Below are positions 15,223 to 25,996 of a stretch of DNA of 64,000 nucleotides, piece by piece. The stretch comes from Clostridiaceae bacterium HFYG-1003 (GTDB taxonomy: Bacteria > Bacillota > Clostridia > Clostridiales > Clostridiaceae). A model generated the notes under the pieces. It had not been told where the DNA came from and made no database searches. It was given only the letters and a program-made list of their open reading frames with translations. Numbering within the stretch: position 1 is the stretch's first letter; each line of letters begins with the position of its first letter. The position numbers and the translations under genes are program-made. The DNA lies in NCBI GenBank assembly GCA_024579835.1, contig CP102060.1, positions 2,393,558 to 2,457,557 of the forward strand. Reading direction: 5' to 3'.

Positions 15223-16617
15223 ATGTCGATACTTGCTGCTTATTGCGTTCCCCATCCGCCCCTGATTTTGCCGCAGGTTGGACGCGGTGAAGAAAAGAGG
15301 ATCGCTGCCACCATTGAAGCGTACCGGACCGTAGCGAACGAAATCGCTCAGCTGGCACCGGATACCATTCTTCTGACCAGTCCCCATCTGCCCATGTACC
15401 AGGATTACTTCCACATTGCACCAGGAAAAGCGGGCAAGGGCGACATGTCCCGGTTCGGCGCACCCGGAGTTCAGCTGGAGGTGCCCTATGACACGACATT
15501 TGTCCGGGAACTGTCGCTGGCACTGGCCAAAGTGAGTTTTCCCGGCGGTACGGAAGGGGAACGGGATCCGGAGCTGGATCACGCCAGCTTTGTCCCCCTC
15601 TCCTTCATTCTGGAGCGTTATCAGGATTTTCAGCTCGTCCGAATCGGTCTCTCCGGGCTGGATCTGACCCGTCACTATGAACTGGGACAACACCTCAAGG
15701 CGATGGCTGACACACTGAACCGACGCTGCGTCTTTGTCGCCTCGGGCGATCTGTCGCACCGCCTGACGCCGGACGGCCCCTATGGATTTCATCCCAGCGG
15801 GCCGCGCTACGATGAGCAGATCATGTCGCTGCTGGCCAGGGCAGATTTCGGCGGAATCCTGGCAATGGATCCGGATCTGTGCGAAGAAGCCGGGGAATGC
15901 GGCCACCGCTCCTTTGCGATTATGGCCGGAGCGCTGGACCGAACCAGAGTGGAAGCCAGGAAACTAAGCTATGAAGGACCTTTCGGAGTAGGCTATGGCG
16001 TCGTATCATTCCACCCCCAGGGGCCGGACGAATCCAGGGCATTCCTGGAAATCTACCGGCAGCAGTCACAGCAGGAGGTGCAAAAAGCGCGGACAAATGC
16101 GCACCCGCTGGTGCAGCTGGCTTTGTCGGTGATCCGCGATCGGCTGGAGGGACACCGCGCGCACAGGAATCCGCCGGCAGATCTGTCCCTGCCTGAGGCG
16201 TTTGCCAAAGAGCGGGCCGGGGTGTTCGTTTCCTTGAAAAAGCATGGCAGGCTCCGCGGCTGCATCGGCACCATTGCTCCCACCACGGAATCCATCATCG
16301 AGGAAGTGAAGCGCAATGCTGTGGAAGCTGCGTTTTTTGATCCCCGCTTTTCCCCGCTTGAGGCGGATGAACTGCCGGATCTCGTCTGCAGCGTCGATGT
16401 GCTGGAACCGGCGGAGCCAATCTCCGGCCTCGCCGAGCTCGATCCCCTGACGTACGGCGTCATTGCAACCAGCGGACGGCGCCGCGGACTGCTGCTGCCG
16501 AATCTGGCCGGGATTGATACGGCCGATGAACAAGTTCGCATCGCCAAAGCCAAAGCCGGCATCGGCGAGGACGAGCCCTTTACTCTGGAACGATTTAAGG
16601 TGGTGAGGTATCAATGA
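15223..16617 (+). CDS. Memo-AMMECR1 fusion protein (AmmeMemoRadiSam proteins B and A) (464 aa)
   Basis: The N-terminal 265 or so residues are a Memo/LigB-like domain: YCVPHPPLILP, LLTSPHLPMY, DHASFVPLSFIL and VASGDLSHRLTPDGPYG carry the His and Asp residues of the class III dioxygenase fold. The C-terminal 170 residues are an AMMECR1 domain, with the hallmark RLRGCIGTIAPT near residue 345 and FDPRFSPLEADELPDL after it. In many anaerobes these two proteins are separate and encoded beside a radical SAM enzyme; here they are fused. The biochemical role of the trio is unsettled. The stop overlaps the next start (ATGA), so the fusion and radical SAM gene are coupled. Confidence 0.88.
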   Translation: MSILAAYCVPHPPLILPQVGRGEEKRIAATIEAYRTVANEIAQLAPDTILLTSPHLPMYQDYFHIAPGKAGKGDMSRFGAPGVQLEVPYDTTFVRELSLALAKVSFPGGTEGERDPELDHASFVPLSFILERYQDFQLVRIGLSGLDLTRHYELGQHLKAMADTLNRRCVFVASGDLSHRLTPDGPYGFHPSGPRYDEQIMSLLARADFGGILAMDPDLCEEAGECGHRSFAIMAGALDRTRVEARKLSYEGPFGVGYGVVSFHPQGPDESRAFLEIYRQQSQQEVQKARTNAHPLVQLALSVIRDRLEGHRAHRNPPADLSLPEAFAKERAGVFVSLKKHGRLRGCIGTIAPTTESIIEEVKRNAVEAAFFDPRFSPLEADELPDLVCSVDVLEPAEPISGLAELDPLTYGVIATSGRRRGLLLPNLAGIDTADEQVRIAKAKAGIGEDEPFTLERFKVVRYQ

Positions 16618-17432
16618 TTACCTGTCCGGTCTGTCCGCATCACTGCAAGCTGACCGAAACCAGCTTCGGGCGCTGCGGTGCCCGCACGGAACGGGAAGGC
16701 CGCTCCTTCCCTCTGAACTACGGCCTGGCTACGGCCCTGCACCTGGATCCCATCGAAAAAAAACCGCTGCTCCATTTCCACCCGGGAAAAACCATTCTTT
16801 CCTATGGCAGCTATGGCTGCAATATGCGGTGTACCTTCTGCCAGAACTATACCATCTCTACCCTGCGCCAGCCGGAGGGAACGCCGATCACACCGCGCGA
16901 ACTGGCTGATGAGGCCATCCGCCTGATTCCTTCGGGCAATCTGGGGGTTGCCTTTACTTACAACGAACCAACCATCTGTCCCGAGTTCATCATTGACACG
17001 GGCCGGCTGGTCCATGAAGCCGGTCTGCTCAACGTTGTCGTCACCAACGGCTTTACCTCCCCTGAAACCATGGAAGCGCTGCTGGAAGTAGTAGATGCCT
17101 TCAACATTGACCTGAAAGCCTTCCGGGAGGACTTCTACCACCGGATGGGCGGAGGCCTGGAGCCGGTGAAGCAATCCATTGCGGCAGCCTTCAAGCGTTC
17201 CCATGTGGAGGTCACCACGCTGGTGATTCCCGGTGAAAATGACTCACCCGAGAAAATGAAAGAGGAATGCCAGTGGCTGGCCTCGCTTTCCAAGGAGATC
17301 CCACTGCATCTGTCCCGCTTTTTCCCGGCTTACTTAATGATGGATAAGCCGCCCACCCCGATCGCAACCCTGAAAACCCTGGAAGCCATCGCCTGCAAGT
17401 ATCTGACCCATGTCCATCTGGGCAACGTCTGA
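16614..17432 (+). CDS. amrS: AmmeMemoRadiSam-type radical SAM enzyme (272 aa)
   Basis: A radical S-adenosylmethionine enzyme related to pyruvate-formate-lyase activators. It opens with a Cys-rich block (CPVCPHHCKL, then GRCGAR), followed by YGSYGCNMRCTFCQNYTIS near residue 70, where C-x3-C-x2-C holds the 4Fe-4S cluster. FTYNEPTIC near residue 120 and VVTNGF near 142 fit the family's partial barrel. The substrate is unknown. It is translationally coupled to the Memo-AMMECR1 fusion by a four-base overlap, which supports a shared function. Confidence 0.88.
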   Translation: MITCPVCPHHCKLTETSFGRCGARTEREGRSFPLNYGLATALHLDPIEKKPLLHFHPGKTILSYGSYGCNMRCTFCQNYTISTLRQPEGTPITPRELADEAIRLIPSGNLGVAFTYNEPTICPEFIIDTGRLVHEAGLLNVVVTNGFTSPETMEALLEVVDAFNIDLKAFREDFYHRMGGGLEPVKQSIAAAFKRSHVEVTTLVIPGENDSPEKMKEECQWLASLSKEIPLHLSRFFPAYLMMDKPPTPIATLKTLEAIACKYLTHVHLGNV

Positions 17433-17465
17433 CCCAGTCACTCCCCTTTCCGCACGAGGTGAACC

Positions 17466-18296
17466 ATGCCTGAACTACCCGAAATTCAAACGATTGTCAC
17501 CGGACTCAACCGGCTCATCCTGCATAAAACCATCCAATCCTTCGACTGGAACTGGGCTAAGTCCTTCCCCAATTCAGAAGCAGCCGTCCATTCCGCCCTG
17601 AACCGGTCGGTCACCGGAGTCCGCCGCCGGGGTAAGGCTGTCCTGCTGGATCTGGACAATGGCCGGACCCTGCTGGTCCACCTGAAGATGACGGGCCAGC
17701 TGGTGGTGCAGCCGCCGGATGAAGAGAGCCCCTTTCCCGACCGCAGTACGCGGGTCGTCATCCGTTTCACCGACGGCACCACCCTGTACTTCAACGATCA
17801 GCGCAAGTTCGGCTGGGTGAAGATCCTGACGAAGGAGGAACTGGCCGTTCAGCCGTTTCTGGCCAGTCTGGGACCCGAACCCCTGAGCCGGCGCTTCACC
17901 GGTGACCATTTCAGGGAGCGGCTGCTCCGCCACCGGGAGACCACCGTCAAGGCTGCACTGCTCAACCAGACGGTGCTGGCCGGCATCGGCAACATCTACT
18001 GTGACGAAGCCCTGTTCCTGGCCGGCATCCTGCCCGACCGCAAGGTGAAATCTCTGAGTGACCAGGAGATCCGCCGCCTCCACCGCTCCCTGCGCAAAGT
18101 CCTGCGGATCTCCATTGAGCTGGGCGGCTCCACCCGGCGCAACTACCTCAGCGCCGAAGGAGTCCGCGGCCACTATCTGGATCAGGCCTATGTCTACGGC
18201 CGAGACGGCGAGCCCTGCCGAACCTGTGGAACCCCCATCCGAAAAACCCGAGTGGCCGGGCGGGGCACTCACTTTTGCCCACACTGCCAGAGCTGA
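17466..18296 (+). CDS. mutM: Formamidopyrimidine-DNA glycosylase (276 aa)
   Basis: Fpg/MutM removes oxidised purines such as 8-oxoguanine from DNA and nicks the abasic site. The sequence starts MPELPEIQT, giving the N-terminal catalytic Pro and Glu. It has the beta-lyase Lys in HLKMTGQL near residue 75, the helix-two-turn-helix region with LAGIGNIYCDEALF near 175, and the C-terminal zinc finger CRTCG...CPHC at about residues 249-274. Length is typical. It begins 33 bases after the radical SAM gene, so it may share its transcript. Confidence 0.92.
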   Translation: MPELPEIQTIVTGLNRLILHKTIQSFDWNWAKSFPNSEAAVHSALNRSVTGVRRRGKAVLLDLDNGRTLLVHLKMTGQLVVQPPDEESPFPDRSTRVVIRFTDGTTLYFNDQRKFGWVKILTKEELAVQPFLASLGPEPLSRRFTGDHFRERLLRHRETTVKAALLNQTVLAGIGNIYCDEALFLAGILPDRKVKSLSDQEIRRLHRSLRKVLRISIELGGSTRRNYLSAEGVRGHYLDQAYVYGRDGEPCRTCGTPIRKTRVAGRGTHFCPHCQS

Positions 18297-18350
18297 TGGA
18301 CCGGGCTCCGTCCGTTTCACTTTCCTTCCCCCTAACTGTCAGGAGATGAT

Positions 18351-19613
18351 GTGTTGAACAGCTACAGCTTTTTTGATGTGGAGACGCCCAGTCTCTACCA
18401 CGATTCGATTTGTCAGATTGCCGTCATTCATGCCCCGCAGATCCCTTCCGGGGGAGTCACCCGCAGCACGTTTCCGGAATGGTTGACATCACCGGGGGAT
18501 CTGCCGCGAAAGCCATCCGCAGTCCATGAATCTCATCAATCACCCCCCGACGGATGGACCGAACTGGATTTCCTGGTGGATCCGGAGGATACCTTTCACC
18601 CCCGCAATATTTCGATTCACGGAATCCGACCTGCCCAGGTTGCGGGCAAGCCCAAATTTCCGGAAGTCTGGGATCAGATCCATCCCTTGTTCCAGGAGCA
18701 GATCATTGTCGGGCATAACGTCCGGTTTGATCTGTCGGTTCTGACGAAAAACCTCTACCATTACCACCTCACACCGCCCTCATTTTATTTTATCGATACC
18801 GTGGAGCTTCTCCGAAATCTGGTGCCGGAATGCCGTCAGGGCTTAAAGGAGTGCTGCCGCTACTTCAGCATCAACCTGGAACAGCACCATGATGCCCTGA
18901 GTGATACCCGCGCCACCATGGAACTGTTCCGGATCCTCACCCAGGATCTGTCCGGCCTGAATCGCTTTATTCACCGCTATGAACCCGGGGATCAGATGAT
19001 CGGGTATGACCGCGGAATGTGCCGCAACCCGGCCACCGGAAAATGGCCGGCTGCCCGCCTGTCCCAAATGACCCGAAAAATTCTGGAAATGAAGCAGCTC
19101 GTAGCAGACATCGGATCAGACCGGGTGATCACAGCCAGGGAGCTGTCCCATCTGAACCGATGGATTCAGACCAATGAAGACTTAAGCGGCAGCTATCCCT
19201 TCGATGCTCTGCATCTGACCGTTGATTCCATCCTGCAGGATGGACGAATGGACCCTGAGGAAGAGGCCATTCTGCTGGAATTGATCGATTCCTTCCTGAA
19301 TCCCCTCGCCGGCTCACAGCCCTGCCTGGATCAGGCCAATGATTTGAACGGGCGTTCCGTCTGCCTGACCGGAGAATTCAGCCGGGGCAGCCGGACCGAG
19401 ATTGAACAGCTGCTGCTGCACCTGGGCGCTTCGATCTCCAAGGGCGTCACCCGAAAAACCGACGTCCTGCTGGTCGGCGCGTTGGGCGATGAGCGGTGGA
19501 GCTTCGGCAATTACGGCACCAAGGTGAAAAAAGCACTGGAACTGAAGGAAAAAGGACAACCCATCGAGATTCTCTCGGAAAAGGACGCCTGCCTGGATCA
19601 AATCGGGAAGTAA
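18351..19613 (+). CDS. DnaQ-like 3'-5' exonuclease with C-terminal BRCT domain (420 aa)
   Basis: The N-terminal 200 residues are an RNase T/DnaQ-type exonuclease. The DEDD metal residues are visible in FFDVETPSL (residues 9 and 11), VGHNVRFDLSVL near 125, and HDALSDTRATMEL near 183. A linker of about 130 residues follows. The C-terminal 90 residues form a BRCT domain: GRSVCLTGEF, LLLHLGASISKGVTRKTDVLLVG, as in NAD-dependent DNA ligases. The combination suggests a repair or replication-linked nuclease that docks on nicked or phosphorylated partners (inference). The start is GTG at 18351 after AGGAG. A hairpin terminator lies 20 bases downstream. Confidence 0.82.
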   Translation: MLNSYSFFDVETPSLYHDSICQIAVIHAPQIPSGGVTRSTFPEWLTSPGDLPRKPSAVHESHQSPPDGWTELDFLVDPEDTFHPRNISIHGIRPAQVAGKPKFPEVWDQIHPLFQEQIIVGHNVRFDLSVLTKNLYHYHLTPPSFYFIDTVELLRNLVPECRQGLKECCRYFSINLEQHHDALSDTRATMELFRILTQDLSGLNRFIHRYEPGDQMIGYDRGMCRNPATGKWPAARLSQMTRKILEMKQLVADIGSDRVITARELSHLNRWIQTNEDLSGSYPFDALHLTVDSILQDGRMDPEEEAILLELIDSFLNPLAGSQPCLDQANDLNGRSVCLTGEFSRGSRTEIEQLLLHLGASISKGVTRKTDVLLVGALGDERWSFGNYGTKVKKALELKEKGQPIEILSEKDACLDQIGK

Positions 19614-19633
19614 GTTCTGCCCCCTTCAGTGAA

Positions 19634-19677
19634 GACAGGAACATGCTCCCTCTGGAGCATTCCCCTGTCCTTTTCTT
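19634..19677 (+). terminator. Intrinsic terminator after the exonuclease gene
   Basis: GACAGGAACATGCTCC pairs imperfectly with GGAGCATTCCCCTGTC, followed by CTTTTCTTTC. Confidence 0.75.
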
Positions 19678-20109
19678 TCAGAGTCGAATCCACCCCGTCT
19701 GAAGGGAATTTGACAGGAGAATCAACGACCGAACCATTCGCCAATCAACGCAAACGGTTCAATCCAATCATGGACATAGTTATGGGCAAGCTAAAGTCAT
19801 TGTCAAACCTCAATCAACGGCCTAATCAACGGCCCTATCAAGTGTGCAATCAGAGATGGGGTAGTTGGCAGGCTATCTCCGACAGTCCCATCCCCTGACA
19901 GATTCTGCCCTTCCTGCAGCGCAGACCGTGGAGTATGACACCCTGTGATAAGGCAGCAAAACCATGGACAACATCGCCGATTTGCTGTAATCTACAGTAC
20001 AGAAAAAACAAACTGGAACCTTTATTCGATTTCGGAACGCAAGCATGCATTGAACCTGCGGGTTCTTCGACCAACTCTATTTCTCTGTCTGTGCAGAAAG
20101 GTGAGACCC
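19678..20109. other. Intergenic region with short CAATCAACG repeats, no gene seen
   Basis: Loose copies of CAATCAACG(G/C) occur between about 19740 and 19850. The rest up to 20109 must hold the promoter of the MsrAB gene, but no convincing boxes were found. The open frame that extends upstream from MsrAB has no ribosome site and no signal peptide. Confidence 0.4.
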
Positions 20110-21177
20110 ATGAAACCTGTCAAGAAAATAAAGCAAATTGTATCTGTTCTCCTCTGTGCCCTGGTGGGCGGATGTTCCACTTCAGGTACTTCCACAACCT
20201 CCACTGCCTCCACCACCGTGGAGAAGAAAGCGACTGACCGGACGCTCTATCTGGCCGGAGGCTGTTTCTGGGGCGTGGAGGAATACTTCCAGCGAATCAA
20301 CGGCGTTCGGGATGTCATTTCCGGCTATGCCAACGGGACCACAGATCAGCCGGTCTACGAAAAAATCAGTCAGACCGGGCATGCGGAAACGGTGCAGATT
20401 ACGTTTGATCCCGCTCAGGTCAGCGTCGGTGAGCTTCTCGCCTATTACTTCCGGATCATTGACCCGGTCAGCGTAAACAAGCAGGGCAACGACGTCGGCA
20501 CCCAGTACCGTACCGGCATCTACTATGAAACAGCGGATGTGGAAGCCATTGCCCGGCAGTTCCTGGCGGAAGAAGCCAAAAAATATGACAAGCCTCTGGC
20601 GGTGGAACTCAAACCTCTGAGCGGCTTCTATCCAGCAGAAGCCTATCACCAGGATTACCTGCGCAACAATCCCCTGGGTTACTGCCACATCGATCTGAGC
20701 CTGGCGGATGAGCCCCTGACAGATGTCTCTCGCTACACTAAGCCCGATCAGTCCACCCTGAAGCAGCAGCTGTCCCAGCTGGCCTTTGATGTGACTCAGA
20801 ACGCAGCGACCGAGCGGCCTTTCACCAGTGAACTGGACAAGGAATTTTCCCCGGGGATCTATGTGGACATCGTCACCGGTCAGCCGCTGTTCTCCTCCGA
20901 TGATAAATACGATGCCGGCTGCGGCTGGCCTTCCTTCACCAAGCCGATCACCGCTGACACCGTCAAGGAAGAGGAAGACAACAGCTACGGCATGAACCGG
21001 GTGGAAGTCCGGTCCGAGGCCGGCGATTCCCACCTGGGCCACGTCTTTGAAGATGGTCCGATAAGTTCCGGCGGACTGCGCTACTGCATCAACGGCGCCG
21101 CCCTTCGGTTTATCCCGCTGGCGGAGATGGAAGCAGCCGGCTACGGCGAATATCTAATCTTCGTTCAGAAGCGGTAA
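20110..21177 (+). CDS. msrAB: MsrA-MsrB fusion lipoprotein, peptide methionine sulfoxide reductase (355 aa)
   Basis: The protein reduces methionine sulfoxide in proteins: MsrA acts on the S form and MsrB on the R form. The first 22 residues are a lipoprotein signal ending in LVGGC, so it should work on the outer face of the membrane. MsrA starts near residue 45, with catalytic Cys52 in GGCFWG. MsrB follows from about residue 235: [27 protein letters not shown] and catalytic Cys326 in [11 protein letters not shown]. The two CxxC zinc pairs of many MsrB proteins are absent. The start at 20110 puts the signal peptide at the N terminus and has AAAGGTGAG upstream. Confidence 0.92.
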   Translation: MKPVKKIKQIVSVLLCALVGGCSTSGTSTTSTASTTVEKKATDRTLYLAGGCFWGVEEYFQRINGVRDVISGYANGTTDQPVYEKISQTGHAETVQITFDPAQVSVGELLAYYFRIIDPVSVNKQGNDVGTQYRTGIYYETADVEAIARQFLAEEAKKYDKPLAVELKPLSGFYPAEAYHQDYLRNNPLGYCHIDLSLADEPLTDVSRYTKPDQSTLKQQLSQLAFDVTQNAATERPFTSELDKEFSPGIYVDIVTGQPLFSSDDKYDAGCGWPSFTKPITADTVKEEEDNSYGMNRVEVRSEAGDSHLGHVFEDGPISSGGLRYCINGAALRFIPLAEMEAAGYGEYLIFVQKR

Positions 21178-21215
21178 TTCAAAAGAGAATAACTGCCATT
21201 CCCAATAACAAACAC

Positions 21216-21276
21216 GCCCCCTTCGTGCTCATCAGTGACAAAGAAAGTCACTGATGAGCACGAAGGGGGCATTTTC
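21216..21276. terminator. Very strong intrinsic terminator with perfect 24-bp stem
   Basis: 21216-21239 is exactly complementary to 21247-21270, with a seven-base loop (AAAGAAA) and ATTTTCT after it. It ends msrAB; reading the other strand it can also stop transcription from the sortase gene. Confidence 0.92.
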
Positions 21277-21386
21277 TAGTGTTCATTTGAAGCGCATCCT
21301 TGGCCAAGCGCCGGAGGAACCTGGTCAGCGTCGATTTATCTCATGTTGGCGAGGTATTCGCATATCCTTATGGGTTACCTGGCATT

Positions 21387-22190
21387 TTATGGTTGAGTGA
21401 TTTCCACGGCATGGACGATGGTTCGTCCGTTGTCGATGCCGTAGCTGCAGGTGACCAGAGAAAGGATGGAACCGCCTTCTACCGGTTGCTCCTCAGGATG
21501 CATGGACTGCTTCTGCCAGAGCTTCACTTCCTCTTCAAGAGAGCGGTCCGATTCAAAATGAAGCGGGATCACGGTATCGGTGGCGGTGATTTCATAGACT
21601 GAAAAAATTCGGAATCGTCTGGTCTCGTAAAGTCCTGAAACACTAATCTCACGATGGGAATCGAAGAACTTCCGGTCATGGTATCGCACCAGATCATGGA
21701 ACATGGTTCCGTTCTTCATATTGTGACCATACAGTACCAGATGCCGATCCTTGAAATTTCCCAGATTTCGGTAATCCATGAACACCGTTCCAGCTTTCGC
21801 AGGCTTTCTGTAAAAGTCCATGATCAGATAGTCTGCATTGTCGCGGCTTCGTACATAAGGGTAGTCAATGGCTGTGCCGGGGACGGTCAGCCAGCCGGCA
21901 TAATCGGGATTGATCTCCAGCCACTTATCGTTGGGATTGGGAATCAGGGGAAGCTCAGGGATGCCCTCGGACTCCTCCATGAGCGGATCATTTCGTACCG
22001 GTGGAGTTAAAAGTACTTCTTCGGTTTGAGGAATTTTCTGATCTGATTCAAATTTTCGCCGGTCAGCCAGTTCATCGTAAGCTGCCTGCGTCTGATTGTT
22101 GTTCCAGACGCCCAGTCCGGCCGTGGCCAGCAGTACCAGGCCGACTGCCATGGCCGCGTTGAGCAGTCGCCGGATATTTGTTCTGTTCAT
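21387..22190 (-). CDS. srtB: Class B-like sortase (267 aa)
   Basis: Sortases are membrane-anchored cysteine transpeptidases that attach surface proteins to the cell wall. The N-terminal helix (about residues 10-28) anchors it. The catalytic residues are seen as His156 in YGHNMKNGTMF, Cys248 in LVTCSYG and Arg256 in NGRTIVHA. The TVPGTAIDYPYV, GTVFMDYRN and H-N-M-x-x-G-x-M-F patterns fit class B. The ATG at 22190 has AAGGGG eight bases upstream; a GTG three codons earlier is too close to it. The neighbouring divergent gene encodes a protein with an IPKTG signal, its probable substrate. Confidence 0.88.
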   Translation of the reverse strand: MNRTNIRRLLNAAMAVGLVLLATAGLGVWNNNQTQAAYDELADRRKFESDQKIPQTEEVLLTPPVRNDPLMEESEGIPELPLIPNPNDKWLEINPDYAGWLTVPGTAIDYPYVRSRDNADYLIMDFYRKPAKAGTVFMDYRNLGNFKDRHLVLYGHNMKNGTMFHDLVRYHDRKFFDSHREISVSGLYETRRFRIFSVYEITATDTVIPLHFESDRSLEEEVKLWQKQSMHPEEQPVEGGSILSLVTCSYGIDNGRTIVHAVEITQP

Positions 22191-22678
22191 TTGATTCACC
22201 CCTTGGTGATGCTTGATTTTTCATTCACCGGAACAACCAGGAGCCCAGAACCGATCGTTCAGTCTTGGGTGCAGTGAATATAGAAACCATATGGAACGGA
22301 TGATCACACGGGATCAAACCTGGTTCTTCCTTGCTTTCATTTTATCACTAAATGAAATAAAAGTTCCTCTAAAAATGATTTATCACGTTTTGTAATATTT
22401 CAAAAAGAAATACTGCACCCTTGATGGATTCGGATTATATTCTAGTTGAAAGTAATTCTCAACAAGAAAGCAACCCCAAGAGAAAACCGGATGGTTTTCA
22501 ACTGCTGGATCTCAGGTGCCCGATGAACCCGAAAGAAATCATTAACCAAACCAGCCGAATCAAAACCAAACTGAGAGAATGAAAACAAAATGGAATGAAC
22601 CCAGACATCAAGAACCAAATCCTGATAACAAAGAAAAATCAAAAGTAAAAATCAAAAGTAAAAAATGGAGGAACAATC
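22191..22678. other. Divergent intergenic region of sortase and fasciclin genes
   Basis: An AT-rich gap holding both promoters. On the minus strand TGATAAAAT near 22340 could be an extended -10 for the sortase. AAAATCAAAAGT is repeated in tandem just before the fasciclin ribosome site (22634-22660). No small gene is supported. Confidence 0.4.
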
Positions 22679-23728
22679 ATGAAGAACATATTGAAAAGAA
22701 TCCTTAATGTGGCAGTCAGCCTCTCGCTGTTTGTAGGAATTCCGGTCTATGCGGCCGATCAGAACATCGTTGAAATTGCCAGCGGCAATGACAGTTTTAA
22801 AACCCTGGTGGCTGCACTTCAGAAAGCCGAACTGGTGGATGACCTGCAGGGCGATGGACCTTTCACGGTGTTTGCCCCGACCGACGCAGCCTTTGAGAAA
22901 CCGCTGGGCGAACTGAAAATATCGGCTGAGGATCTCCTGGGCCATCCGCAGCTTAAAGAGGTCCTGCTCTACCATGTAGTATCCGGCAAGGTCATGAGCA
23001 CCGACCTCTCCAATGGAATGAAAGCGGCAACTCTCCAGGGCGAAGAAATCTCAGTCGATCTCTCGGATGGAGTCAAGATTAATGAATCCACAGTCGCAAC
23101 CCCTGATCTGGAAGCATCCAACGGTGTAATCCACGTAATTGATACGGTTCTAGTCCCCGAAAGCTTCAAGCTGGAGCAGGAACCCCAGACTCCGGAAACT
23201 GTGGTAGACATCGCGCTGTCCAATGAAAACTTCAGCATCCTGGTGGCTGCTCTTCAGAAAGCCGAACTGGTCGATACCCTCAAAGGCGACGGACCCTTCA
23301 CGGTCTTCGCGCCCACCAACAAAGCCTTCGAAGACCTGCTTGCAGCACTGAACATTTCAAGTTCCGACCTGCTGGCCCAGCCTGATCTGGCCAAAGTTCT
23401 TCTCTACCACGTAGTGTCCGGACAGGTACTGAGCACCGATCTGACCAATGGAATGGAAGCTGCCACCATCAACGGCGAAAAGATCAAGATCGATCTGACC
23501 GATGGCGTCATGGTCAATGACAGTAAGGTAACCACTCCTGACCTCAAGGCCGGTAATGGCGTAGTCCATGTCATCGACAAGGTTCTGGTCCCCTCCAACT
23601 TCAAGCTTCAGGAAGTGGATGACAACGGCGAAATCCCGAAGACGGGCGACATTGGATTTGCTCCTCTGGCCATCGCCGGATTGGTCTCCCTGATCGGAGC
23701 CGGAGTCCTGAAAAAGAGATTTTCCTAA
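22679..23728 (+). CDS. Cell-wall-anchored protein with two fasciclin (FAS1) domains (349 aa)
   Basis: The protein has a signal peptide (about residues 1-23, ending VYAAD) and two FAS1 repeats of about 130 residues. In each repeat the block LVAALQKAELVD...GDGPFTVFAPT is followed by VLLYHVVSGKVMSTDLSNGM or its copy and GVIHVIDTVLVP. FAS1 domains mediate adhesion. The C terminus is a sorting signal: IPKTG at residues 319-323, a hydrophobic helix and KKRFS. The two repeats are very alike at DNA level, so the gene grew by internal duplication. GGAGG lies ten bases before the ATG. It is divergent from a sortase. Confidence 0.92.
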   Translation: MKNILKRILNVAVSLSLFVGIPVYAADQNIVEIASGNDSFKTLVAALQKAELVDDLQGDGPFTVFAPTDAAFEKPLGELKISAEDLLGHPQLKEVLLYHVVSGKVMSTDLSNGMKAATLQGEEISVDLSDGVKINESTVATPDLEASNGVIHVIDTVLVPESFKLEQEPQTPETVVDIALSNENFSILVAALQKAELVDTLKGDGPFTVFAPTNKAFEDLLAALNISSSDLLAQPDLAKVLLYHVVSGQVLSTDLTNGMEAATINGEKIKIDLTDGVMVNDSKVTTPDLKAGNGVVHVIDKVLVPSNFKLQEVDDNGEIPKTGDIGFAPLAIAGLVSLIGAGVLKKRFS

Positions 23729-23825
23729 CCGAGTCTCTCCAGAGTAAATACCGAACCACTGAATCTGCATTGCAACAACAACAAGGGCAAGGACACAGCA
23801 TTGCGACTCCTGCCTGACCTAAAAG

Positions 23826-23853
23826 GTCTCCGGCTTTCGGCCGGAGACTTTTT
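23826..23853 (+). terminator. Intrinsic terminator after the fasciclin gene
   Basis: GTCTCCGGC and GCCGGAGAC pair around TTTCG and are followed by TTTTT. Confidence 0.88.
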
Positions 23854-23929
23854 ACGCTGAGAAAACTGACTTCTACCAGCTGCTTCCATCCTCCTCCATA
23901 ACACATCATCATTGACTTTGTGATGGCCT

Positions 23930-24110
23930 GAATGTGCCGGTTGAGGCGGTTGGTTTGTTTCAGTCAGTTCTGATGGTTTTAAGGTTCAGTTTTGTTTCAG
24001 TCGTTTCTGACTGTTTTGTCGGTTCTGATGATAGTGGCGGTTCTACCGGCACTGCCGGTACTGAGGTTTGTGGTAATTCCGGCGATCCTTTCGGTTCTGA
24101 TGGTTCAGCT
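23930..24110. repeat. Degenerate GGTTCTGATGG/GTTTCAGT repeat tract
   Basis: About 180 bases of irregular direct repeats (GGTTCTGATGGTT, GTTTCAGTC, CGGCACTGCCGGTACTG) between two terminators. No gene is supported. Confidence 0.5.
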
Positions 24111-24164
24111 GAAAAACACCTGGGCTTCTCACTCCGGAAAGAGTGAAAGGCCCAGGTGTTCCCA
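24111..24164. terminator. Hairpin terminator downstream of pyrD
   Basis: AACACCTGGGC (24115-24125) pairs with GCCCAGGTGTT (24150-24160), with an inner CACTC/GAGTG stem. A-run on the left gives U-rich RNA on the minus strand. Confidence 0.7.
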
Positions 24165-24296
24165 CCGGCCATTTGTTTGGCCGGTTTCCCTTCGTTTCTG
24201 TGGCTGTCTGGATCTTTTGCAGATCTCTGTATGGTAAATTCCCCAAGATTTGGGTGTTGGATAATCAAGTTCTGAGGGTGGTATAGCGCTCCCTGC

Positions 24297-25968
<1,672 letters not shown>

Positions 25969-25996
25969 GCAGTGGTTTCCTTTCGTATTCGATATG

